In this document: one piece after another, positions 1 to 5,504 of the stretch
Layout: every line of letters begins with the position of its first letter
Numbering within the stretch: the first letter of the stretch is position 1
Origin: Collinsella aerofaciens
GTDB taxonomy: Bacteria > Actinomycetota > Coriobacteriia > Coriobacteriales > Coriobacteriaceae
Direction: 5' to 3'
DNA: 6,230 nt
Assembly (NCBI GenBank): GCA_021641225.1
Contig: JAJWXI010000103.1
Location: 1 to 6,230 of the forward strand
The notes under the pieces: model-generated
What the model was told of the DNA's origin: nothing
Database searches by the model: none
What the model saw: the letters and a program-made list of their open reading frames with translations, nothing else
Position numbers and translations under genes: made by a program

Positions 1-65
1 GGTTTCCTGTAGCTCAAAAGAACGGGCGGGTTGACCTACGCCATCCCACTCGCACCAGTGAGGGA
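1..65. other. Short non-coding stretch downstream of the dipeptidase
   Basis: No open frame or RNA gene is visible. A weak stem (CACT/AGTG around 52-65) follows the dipeptidase stop on the minus strand, but it lacks a U-tract, so I do not call it a terminator. Confidence 0.4.
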
Positions 66-164
66 TTACTCCTTGTTGCGGCGATAGAGGATATAACCGC
101 CCGCGGAGATGACGGCAACGCCAGCGATGGCGCATGCGGCCACCATGCGGCCATCAAAACGATC

Positions 165-179
165 GCCAGTGGTGGGCAG
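165..179 (-). other. LPTTG sortase sorting signal
   Basis: The codons CTG CCC ACC ACT GGC encode LPTTG. After a short linker come a hydrophobic stretch (MVAACAIAGVAVISAGGYI) and the basic tail RRNKE, which ends at the TAA stop. This is the standard three-part class A sortase signal. A sortase would cleave between Thr and Gly and attach the protein to peptidoglycan. Because of the upstream frameshift, this part would not be made from the normal start. Confidence 0.9.
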
Positions 180-236
180 GCCGCCCTTGGTGTTCGTCTT
201 GTTGGTGGTCACCGTGGTCGTGGTGTTGTCCGACTT

Positions 237-365
237 ACCAGGCTTCTCGGGCTTGGTGGCGGGCTGCTCGGGCTTAGCGGGCTGCTCAGGCTTGCTGGGC
301 TGATCCGGGGTACCGGGCTGCTCGGGAGCGCCAGGCTGCTCGGGGGTACCAGGCTGATCCGGGGT
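237..365 (-). repeat. Proline-rich hexapeptide repeat (cell-wall-spanning region)
   Basis: Seven units of the form [T/A/K]-P-[D/E]-[Q/K]-P-[G/S/A] (such as TPDQPG, TPEQPG, KPEQPA) occupy 43 residues, with one extra Thr before the last unit. The DNA units are 18 bases and similar, so copy number could vary by recombination. Such Pro-rich stretches usually span the peptidoglycan between a surface domain and its LPXTG anchor. The anchor LPTTG lies about 20 residues downstream. Confidence 0.85.
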
Positions 366-1117
366 GACCGGGTCGGTGGCAAGAGCGTCCTGGGCGTAGG
401 TGATGGACTCCTTGAGACCGTTGGTCTCAGTGTTCAGGTCGCTCGGGGTGAAGGGCTGGTTAAAGTTTCCGGCCTTCTGATATTCGCGCATCTCCTGGAG
501 CAGGGCCTTGCACTTTTTGTAGGTGTTCTCGGTGGCAGCCTTGCCGGCCTTGTTGGCCAGGGCGGTGCGGCCCTCGGTGGTCGTCTCGGCCAGCATGGCG
601 GCGTCAACTTCCTTGTTCTGCTCGATGAGCTCATTCTGGAGCGCGTCGAGGTAGGCGCGGACGCCGGTGGCGAGGGTAGCGCGGTTCGCGAAGCAAAGCG
701 AGTTGATGTCCATCAGGACGTAGTTGATGGAGTTCTCGGGCTCTTCGTTGTTCACGATGTCAGTCTCGTCGCAGTGATCATAGGTGACGCTCTGGTCGCT
801 GAAGTACGGGCTGACTTCGGTCATCAGAGCGGAGTACAGCGGGATAGCGACGGAGAACTCGGCGCAGGAGAGCATCTCCCACTGGATGGTTGCGACCTCG
901 GGGTCATAGCCCTTTCGAATTTGGAAGAGATTGGCCTCGGCGTTGCGATCGGAGCCGATGCCGCTGACGCCGTCAGTATTGGCATTAAGGCCGGGGACGT
1001 TTTCGCCGCGGTTGCCGAAGGCGCGAATCAGCTCAAATGTGTTCCAATCGGACTTACTGGGCTGGAAGAACAGCGGCTGCATCTCGTGAACCATGGCACC
1101 GAGCGTGACGTCATTCT

Positions 1118-1123
1118 TGCCTT
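1118..1123 (-). other. Frameshift site in the C69 dipeptidase
   Basis: On the minus strand the codons read GAC AAG GCA AGA ATG, giving KDKARM and then non-family sequence up to a stop at 1028-1030. A third G (AAG GGC AAG AAT GAC) gives KDKGKNDVTLG and joins the downstream frame. The lesion is therefore best explained as loss of one base from a short G run. A run this short, with no evident slippery heptamer, does not suggest programmed frameshifting. Confidence 0.75.
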
Positions 1124-2065
1124 GTCCTTGACGATCTCGTAGTCGGTGCCCTCGGTCAGCGGAGCCATAAAGTAGTCGCGGCCCTGGATATAACGCGCCC
1201 AAGAGCCCATGCCCGTATTGTTGATAGACGCACCGTAGGTCTGGGCAACATCGAACTGTCCGTCTTCAAAGTACTTGGCGAAGCCCTTCTCTACGGGCAT
1301 GGACTCGATGCCCTCAGAGTGGAGACAGTTCTTGGTGTCGTTAAGATTGACCTGGAAATTGAGGTTGCTAATGTTGGGATTGACCGAAGCGACGCCGTCG
1401 GTTAGCTTCATGGCGATCCACTGGTGGCCGGAAAGCGCGGCGAACAGCCAGGTTTCGTTATTGTCGGCGATGATAAGCTGGTCGTTGGAGTAGACGCCCT
1501 GCTCGTCGACCAGGCTGCCGATGAGTTCGACGCCCTCGCGGGCCGTTGCACTCTCGCCTAGGATGACGCCCGCGTAGCTGTACTCGCCGATGCCGGTGTT
1601 TTTGACTTCGGGATTAGCTTTGTGGGCATGGTTGGTCGTGGGGTCTGCTGCCTTGGCATCGTTGTTATAGGAGGTGCTCAGCGTTGCGGAACAGGAGACA
1701 CCCTTCTCGTTGATACCGGCCTCGGAGTAGGCATCCCAGCGCCCGTTCCACTCAGCAGGATGGTCGCGCACGTAGCTGTAACGATACGTAGTCTTGGTCG
1801 AGGTGTAGGCGAATTCGGACTCGTCCGAGCTATAGGTATGTCCGGGGGCATGAGAGGGCTCGATGCCATAGTGTTTGAGGTAACGAGTGCCGATATCCTC
1901 GGTGCGACCATAGTACGTGTTGCCGTCTGCCGTAAGGTTTTTGCCCATGTACATCTGCGTGCAGGCGAGCGCGGAGGTCGGCATGGACATGATGGTTGCA
2001 GCTCCAAATGCGAGGCCTATGCCAAGCTTTTTGAGCGCGTTGACGGGGTGAGTTTTCCTCATAAT

Positions 2066-2072
2066 CCCTCCC
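2066..2072 (-). promoter_or_regulatory. Ribosome binding site of the C69 dipeptidase
   Basis: GGGAGGG on the minus strand ends three bases before the ATG at 2060-2062. The GGAGG core is well placed and fixes this start, which also gives a normal signal peptide. Confidence 0.7.
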
Positions 2073-2081
2073 AGCGTGCGA

Positions 2082-2105
2082 AAGCCCTCTGTCGCCAGAG
2101 GGCTT
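2082..2105 (-). promoter_or_regulatory. Perfect hairpin in the dipeptidase 5' leader
   Basis: AAGCCCTCTG and CAGAGGGCTT form a perfect 10-base-pair stem with a four-base loop. On the minus strand it lies about 10 bases upstream of the GGGAGGG ribosome binding site. No U-tract follows, so it is not a standard terminator. It could stabilise the mRNA or modulate ribosome access. The structure is seen directly; the role is inferred. Confidence 0.5.
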
Positions 2106-2173
2106 CAGCCAATAAAGACACTCCCTTAGCGTAACGAATCGGAAACAATATTCATCTATGAAAAATACTTACT

Positions 2174-2203
2174 CGATAAGCGTAATGAAATATACGATGA
2201 GCG
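2174..2203 (-). repeat. Direct repeat CGAT(A/G)AGCG with 21-base period
   Basis: CGATAAGCG (2174-2182) and CGATGAGCG (2195-2203) match at eight of nine bases, with starts 21 bases apart, about two helical turns. They lie just downstream of the minus-strand TATAAT, across the expected transcription start. That layout fits a tandem operator for a repressor, but no regulator is encoded in the window. Confidence 0.35.
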
Positions 2204-2207
2204 GTTA

Positions 2208-2236
2208 ATTATACTCAGTTTGTAGCTTTAGCCAAA
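2208..2236 (-). promoter_or_regulatory. Predicted promoter of the C69 dipeptidase
   Basis: A perfect TATAAT -10 box lies at 2208-2213 on the minus strand. A weak -35 candidate, TTGGCT (2230-2235), is 16 bases upstream; TTTGGC with a 17-base spacer is the alternative. It lies downstream of the terminator that closes the neighbouring unit, so the dipeptidase appears to have its own promoter and a leader of about 140 bases. Confidence 0.5.
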
Positions 2237-2291
2237 TAAAGACGCCCTGCAATTACTGCATCTGGATAAAGCGTCTGGAAATACCGAAATG

Positions 2292-2333
2292 AAAAATCCC
2301 CCGCTGTTTGGCAAATGCATAAACAGCGGGGGA
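2292..2333 (-). terminator. Rho-independent terminator of the lipid kinase unit
   Basis: A perfect 13-base-pair stem (2297-2309 with 2321-2333; arm TCCCCCGCTGTTT) encloses an 11-base loop. On the minus strand it is followed by a T-tract (2292-2296). It lies 36 bases after the small membrane protein's stop codon. It ends the minus-strand kinase unit and insulates the dipeptidase promoter. Confidence 0.9.
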
Positions 2334-2368
2334 GACGATAATTGGATGAATATCATACCAATGTGGAG

Positions 2369-2461
2369 TTACTTCTTCCGGCGGTGAATCACGTTAATCG
2401 CGTAGCCGACGAGCATAGCCAAAACGATGACGAGAAAGCCGAGTGCGGGATTGTCGCTCAT
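2369..2461 (-). CDS. Small single-pass membrane protein (30 aa), translationally coupled to the lipid kinase
   Basis: The frame encodes MSDNPAL, a hydrophobic stretch (GFLVIVLAMLVGYAINVI) and a basic tail, HRRKK, then TAA. Such a protein should cross the membrane once. The positive-inside rule predicts an N-terminus outside and the basic C-terminus in the cytoplasm. The ribosome binding site AGGAGGA (2466-2472) overlaps the TAG stop of the upstream lipid kinase, and only nine bases separate the two genes. A strong terminator follows. The strong ribosome binding site, coherent topology and tight spacing argue for a real gene. I do not recognise the family. It could assist or localise the kinase at the membrane, but that is an inference from position only. 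Confidence 0.7.
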   Translation of the reverse strand: MSDNPALGFLVIVLAMLVGYAINVIHRRKK

Positions 2462-2470
2462 GGGGTCCTC

Positions 2471-3388
2471 CTACTTTCCGAGCGGTGAGAATTCGTCGAC
2501 GATCAGGTCGAGACATTGCGGAAGCGCGCGGGCGCCAAAGACGCCGGAGTTACTGGAGATAATCTCGCCGTCAAACTGCATACCCAGCGACGGGGTGCAG
2601 GTGATCTTGGCTTCCTTGGTCTGGATGATCTTGAACTGCGGGCGGCCGAGCACCTTGCCGGCGGGGTCGAGCGCGGCGGTGATCACGGTGGGCAGCAGCT
2701 GCACGGTTTTAACGGGTTCGATGACCGCGATGTCGACCATGCCGTCGTTCATGCGACAGTTGGGGAACAGGTTGATATCGTTTTGGATGACCGAAGTGTT
2801 GCCTGCCATGCAGCAGATGCCGTCGATTTCCTCGACAATGCCGTCATGCTCAATCGTAAAATGCGCCACCGTGGGATTGGGCGTGGCGAGTGCAGACAGG
2901 AAGTAGGCGATCTCGCCGATATCGTTTTTGGTGGGGGCGGCCTTCATCATGATCTCGGCGTCGAAGCCCGAGCCGGCGATGATGATAAAACCATGGCGCT
3001 TTTCGTTGCCGTCCTCGTCGAGCCAAAAGAGCTCACCCATGTCGACCTTGACCGTGCGGCCGGCGCGGCAGGCCTTGGCGAGTGCCGCCGCCTCGGGGGC
3101 ATTGCCGATGTTGTTGAAGAACAGGCATGCCGTGCCAGAGGGAAAAACGAGTGTGGGGACGCCGCATCCGCGCATCTGGTCGAGCACATTGGAGACGGTG
3201 CCGTCGCCGCCCGAGACCACCACGCGGTCGAACTCGCGCACGTCCGCCACGGCGTCCTCGGGCTCCATGCCATCGCCGATAAAGCGCATCACGACCTCGT
3301 CGCCGCCCTGCGCGAGGGCGTGCGTGAATGCGAAGATTTCATCTGAGCTGGGGCCCGATGCCGGGTTGTGGATGATAAGGCAGCGCAT
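2471..3388 (-). CDS. Diacylglycerol/YegS-type lipid kinase family protein
   Basis: Members of this family phosphorylate diacylglycerol or related lipids with ATP at the inner face of the membrane, often recycling diacylglycerol into phospholipid synthesis. The 305-residue length is normal. Visible motifs are NPASG (8-12), the nucleotide-binding SGGDGT (59-64), FPSGTA (82-87), GSGFDAEIM (139-147), NDGMVDI (214-220) and FDGE (272-275). These cover the catalytic domain and the C-terminal beta-rich domain. The usual GTxNDFA motif reads GTACLFFNN (85-93), which is atypical. The start is the ATG at 3386-3388; only a weak GGGA lies upstream. The gene leads a minus-strand unit with the 30-residue membrane protein. 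The substrate cannot be fixed from sequence: diacylglycerol, another lipid or a sphingoid base are possible. Confidence 0.88.
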   Translation of the reverse strand: MRCLIIHNPASGPSSDEIFAFTHALAQGGDEVVMRFIGDGMEPEDAVADVREFDRVVVSGGDGTVSNVLDQMRGCGVPTLVFPSGTACLFFNNIGNAPEAAALAKACRAGRTVKVDMGELFWLDEDGNEKRHGFIIIAGSGFDAEIMMKAAPTKNDIGEIAYFLSALATPNPTVAHFTIEHDGIVEEIDGICCMAGNTSVIQNDINLFPNCRMNDGMVDIAVIEPVKTVQLLPTVITAALDPAGKVLGRPQFKIIQTKEAKITCTPSLGMQFDGEIISSNSGVFGARALPQCLDLIVDEFSPLGK

Positions 3389-3416
3389 ACTTACGTTCCC
3401 GTTCTGTGACTAACCG

Positions 3417-3424
3417 AGTATAGT
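3417..3424. promoter_or_regulatory. Overlapping divergent -10 boxes between lipid kinase and RNase D
   Basis: The octamer AGTATAGT reads TATAGT on the plus strand (3419-3424, toward rnd) and TATACT on the minus strand (3417-3422, toward the lipid kinase). Neither has a good -35 box. If both are used, RNA polymerase could occupy only one at a time. The minus-strand box gives a leader of about 20 bases; the plus-strand box gives about 55. Confidence 0.35.
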
Positions 3425-3486
3425 TGTAAGGCAATGCCGATATCCTACCCGTGTTTTTCGGGCCTAACCTTATTCGATGGGTTGAT

Positions 3487-4620
3487 ATGTACATTTCCAC
3501 ACATCAGGCTCTACTCGACTTTTGCCAGCGCGCCCGCGAGTTCGACGCGATTGCCGTCGATACCGAGTTTTTGCGCGAGCGCACGTTCCATCCGCGTCTG
3601 TGCCTGGTTCAGATTGCCACCCCTGCCGAGAGCGTCGCGGTCGACCCCCTGGTGATCGACGACCTGTCGCCGCTCGCCGAGCTTATGGCCGATGAGAGCG
3701 TAACCAAGGTGTTCCACGCCTGCTCGCAGGATATGGAGGTCATGCTCCATACTGTGGGCGTGCTGCCGCGTCCTATTTTTGATACGCAGGTGGCCGCCGC
3801 CTTTTTGGGTGAGCGCCAGCAGATTTCCTACGGCGCGCTCGTGCAGACGTTTTGCGGCGTTTCGCTGCCCAAGACCGAGTCGCTGACCGATTGGTCGCGC
3901 CGTCCGCTGACCGATAAACAGATTGAGTATGCGATCGATGACGTCAAGTACTTAATCGTGGCCTATACCGAGATGATGGGCCGTCTGCGTGAGCTGGGCC
4001 GCGTGGACTGGGTGCTCGACGAGCTACGCCCGCTGGCCGACGAGTCGCACTATCGCGCCGACCGTCACGAGGCATTCCGTAAGGTCAAGCGCATCAACTC
4101 CTGCAGCCGCCATCAGCTGGGCATCGCGCGCGAGCTCGCCGCCTGGCGCGAGGACCGCGCCGAGCGCCGCAACATCCCGCGCAAGTGGGTCATGTCCGAC
4201 GATACGCTGCTGGCGCTCGTCAAGCGCAATCCCGTGCGTGTCGAGGAGTTCCGCAGTATCCGCGGTACCGACCAGCTGGGGGAGCGCGACGTGGACGGCG
4301 CGCTCATGGCCATCAAGCGCGGCGCGAGCTGCCCTCACGATCGCCTGCCGCTCATGGTGCGCGGACACCGCCAGATCTCGCCGGAGCTGGAGAGCGTGAC
4401 CGATCTTATGTATGCGCTTATCCGCTTGGTTGCCGAGCGTTCGGGCGTGGCGACTTCGGTCATAGCCTCGCGCGATGACCTTGCCGACTACATTGAGCAT
4501 CCCGAGCAAAGCCCCCTGCGCGAAGGCTGGCGCTTTGAGCTCGTGGGCTCGCGCCTGGACGATTTGCTTTCGGGCAATATGGGGTTGACGGTGAAGGACG
4601 GCAAAATTGAATTGCTGTAG
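3487..4620 (+). CDS. rnd: Ribonuclease D (3'-5' exoribonuclease)
   Basis: RNase D trims 3' ends of tRNA precursors and other small structured RNAs in the cytoplasm. The DEDDy exonuclease domain (about 1-170) shows DTEF (D25, E27), HACSQD (D82) and YAIDD (Y148, D152), so all metal-binding and catalytic positions are present. An HRDC domain follows at about 205-285 (RELAAWREDRAER), and a second HRDC-like helical region lies at about 295-365. The 377-residue length matches E. coli RNase D. I chose the ATG at 3487 because MYISTHQALL aligns with the family N-terminus. An in-frame GTG at 3451 would add 12 residues that do not look like the family. Neither start has a strong ribosome binding site. 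The next gene starts 64 bases downstream, with no terminator between. Confidence 0.92.
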   Translation: MYISTHQALLDFCQRAREFDAIAVDTEFLRERTFHPRLCLVQIATPAESVAVDPLVIDDLSPLAELMADESVTKVFHACSQDMEVMLHTVGVLPRPIFDTQVAAAFLGERQQISYGALVQTFCGVSLPKTESLTDWSRRPLTDKQIEYAIDDVKYLIVAYTEMMGRLRELGRVDWVLDELRPLADESHYRADRHEAFRKVKRINSCSRHQLGIARELAAWREDRAERRNIPRKWVMSDDTLLALVKRNPVRVEEFRSIRGTDQLGERDVDGALMAIKRGASCPHDRLPLMVRGHRQISPELESVTDLMYALIRLVAERSGVATSVIASRDDLADYIEHPEQSPLREGWRFELVGSRLDDLLSGNMGLTVKDGKIELL

Positions 4621-4643
4621 TGAAGCCTAACTGCCTGAATGGG

Positions 4644-4649
4644 TAAAAT
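4644..4649 (+). promoter_or_regulatory. Possible -10 box before the zinc metallopeptidase
   Basis: TAAAAT lies 35 bases before the metallopeptidase ATG and could serve as a -10 box, but no convincing -35 is visible at 16-18 bases. Read-through from rnd is an equally likely source of transcript. Confidence 0.2.
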
Positions 4650-4684
4650 GCCTCCAACGTGTAACTCGATTCGGAGGAATTCGC

Positions 4685-5389
4685 ATGCCCTACTACTATG
4701 GATACGGCTTTGGTATCGACCCGCTGTACCTGCTGGTTGTTCTTATTTGTACGGTGCTTGGTCTTGCCGCGCAGAGCTATATCAACTCGACGTACAAGAC
4801 GTGGTCCAAGGTACGCTCGGACGGCGACACGGGTGCTACGGTCGCTCGCCGCATGCTCGACGCCAACGGTTGCAACGCCGTGGGTATCAAGGGCGTTGCC
4901 GGCGAGCTCACCGACCATTACAACCCGCAGGACAACAACCTGTATCTGTCTGACGCTAACCGTTCGGGCGGGTCGGTCGCAAGCGTTGCCGTCGCCTGCC
5001 ACGAGGCGGGCCATGCCGCCCAGCGTCAAAGCGGTTACGCCATGATGAAGGTGCGCAGCGCCCTCGTGCCGGTCGTCAACTTTACCCAGAACACCTGGAC
5101 GATCGTGCTGCTCATGGGCTTGTTTATGAACATTGCCGGGCTCACGACCCTCGCACTGATCTTCTTCTCGTTTAGCGTGCTGTTCCAGCTGGTTACGCTG
5201 CCGGTCGAGATAGATGCCAGCCGTCGCGCTGTGGCCTACATTGAGCAGTCGGGCATGAGCTCCAAGCAGGTCAACGGTGCCAAGAAGGTGCTGACGGCGG
5301 CCGCTCTTACCTACGTGGCGGCGGCGCTCACCTCGATTATTCAGCTGCTCTACCTTATGGCTCGCTACAACAGAAACTCCAACCGATAA
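4685..5389 (+). CDS. Membrane-embedded zinc metallopeptidase (YugP type)
   Basis: This 234-residue integral membrane protein matches the YugP-like neutral zinc metallopeptidase family in length and motif order. An N-terminal transmembrane helix lies at about 13-31. The soluble part carries the zinc motif HEAGH (106-110), where the two histidines bind zinc and Glu107 is the catalytic base. Two hydrophobic helices follow at about 136-172, then LPVEIDASRRA (172-182), where Glu175 is the likely third ligand, and a last helix at about 203-226. The start is supported by GGAGGA (4673-4678), six bases before the ATG. A Tyr/Gly-rich N-terminus (MPYYYGYGFG) is typical of the family. Substrates are not established; membrane protein quality control is a plausible guess. 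It may be co-transcribed with rnd. Confidence 0.88.
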   Translation: MPYYYGYGFGIDPLYLLVVLICTVLGLAAQSYINSTYKTWSKVRSDGDTGATVARRMLDANGCNAVGIKGVAGELTDHYNPQDNNLYLSDANRSGGSVASVAVACHEAGHAAQRQSGYAMMKVRSALVPVVNFTQNTWTIVLLMGLFMNIAGLTTLALIFFSFSVLFQLVTLPVEIDASRRAVAYIEQSGMSSKQVNGAKKVLTAAALTYVAAALTSIIQLLYLMARYNRNSNR

Positions 5390-5405
5390 GAGCTTGGACT
5401 GACAG

Positions 5406-5435
5406 GCGCCGCGGGGATTTGTGTCCCCGCGGCGC
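5406..5435 (+). terminator. GC-rich perfect hairpin after the metallopeptidase
   Basis: GCGCCGCGGGGA (5406-5417) and TCCCCGCGGCGC (5424-5435) form a perfect 12-base-pair stem around a six-base loop, 16 bases after the metallopeptidase stop. Its stability and position suit a transcription terminator or mRNA 3'-end barrier. However, the following bases (TGTACTATG) are not a U-tract, so termination may be partial. Confidence 0.5.
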
Positions 5436-5459
5436 TGTACTATGTGTGGGACTTGAATT

Positions 5460-5484
5460 TGCACAGGGCTGGAGCCCGTGTGCA
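5460..5484 (+). promoter_or_regulatory. Second hairpin, just upstream of the xseA ribosome binding site
   Basis: TGCACA-GGGC pairs with GCCC-TGTGCA through a TGGA loop and one bulged G (5478), giving ten base pairs. It ends about 10 bases before the AGGAGG of xseA, so it would sit in the 5' leader or in read-through RNA. No U-tract follows. A role in xseA translation or mRNA stability is inferred only. Confidence 0.35.
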
Positions 5485-5504
5485 CAATGACGAAAGGAGG
5501 CTGC

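Larger units (their letters stand above)
66..2062 (-). pseudogene. Secreted, LPXTG cell-wall-anchored C69 family dipeptidase, interrupted by a frameshift
   Basis: Family C69 (PepD-like) enzymes are N-terminal-nucleophile hydrolases that cleave dipeptides. The protein starts at an ATG preceded by GGGAGGG (2066-2072). A signal peptide covers residues 1-33 and ends in ALA. It is followed directly by Cys34 in CTQMYMGKN, the family's catalytic N-terminal cysteine. Other family signatures are GRTED, EAGINEKGV and SGHQW. The first frame (2062 to 1028) leaves the family sequence after residue 314 (KDK). The second frame (open 1202-66) resumes it at GKNDVTLGAMVHE and continues through the C69 domain. 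A Pro-rich repeat, a Thr/Asn-rich spacer, LPTTG (165-179), a hydrophobic segment and RRNKE follow. Adding one G to the GG at 1120-1121 gives 665 continuous residues, so everything but that base looks intact. It could be a recent mutation or an assembly error. As written, the anchor and part of the catalytic domain are lost. Confidence 0.88.
2102..2242 (-). repeat. Pair of imperfect direct repeats around the dipeptidase promoter
   Basis: On the minus strand, TCTTTATTTGGCTAAAGC (2225-2242) and TCTTTATTGGCTGAAGC (2102-2118) are nearly identical, differing by one T and one A/G. The upstream copy contains the putative -35 box. The downstream copy runs into the leader hairpin and has no -10 box at a suitable distance. 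They may be two binding sites for one regulator. Confidence 0.35.
2063..2291. other. AT-rich regulatory intergenic region
   Basis: Together with the terminator, this separates the dipeptidase from the lipid kinase unit. Besides the promoter, repeats and leader hairpin listed separately, it contains the palindrome TTCATCTATGAA (2151-2162), the interrupted palindrome TGCAATTACTGCA (2248-2260) and a six-base inverted pair AGACGC/GCGTCT (2240-2245, 2271-2276). No convincing reading frame is present. The density of small repeats suggests regulated expression of the dipeptidase. Confidence 0.45.

Noticed and set aside
1028..1117. C-terminal tail of the first dipeptidase frame as a genuine alternative end
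   Set aside because: The last 30 residues or so (ARMTSRSVPWFTRC and onward) have no family character, while the other frame continues the C69 domain exactly from this point.
1112..1130. Programmed ribosomal frameshift between the two dipeptidase halves
   Set aside because: Only a GG pair lies at the junction, with no slippery heptamer or evident stimulatory structure. C69 dipeptidases are normally made from one frame.
1622..2134. Plus-strand open frame of 170 codons over the dipeptidase start
   Set aside because: It is antisense to the signal peptide and catalytic region, with no recognisable domain.
2082..2333. CRISPR or riboswitch in the repeat-rich intergenic region
   Set aside because: The repeats are only pairs without regular spacers, and no known riboswitch core could be recognised; simple hairpins and a terminator explain the structure.
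2516..3346. Plus-strand open frame of 276 codons inside the lipid kinase
   Set aside because: It is antisense to a gene with clear family motifs. Its His/Asp/Gly/Ala-rich composition is typical of reversed GC-rich coding sequence.
3451..3486. GTG at 3451 as the RNase D start
   Set aside because: There is no ribosome binding site, and the 12 added residues do not resemble the family N-terminus; the ATG at 3487 fits better.
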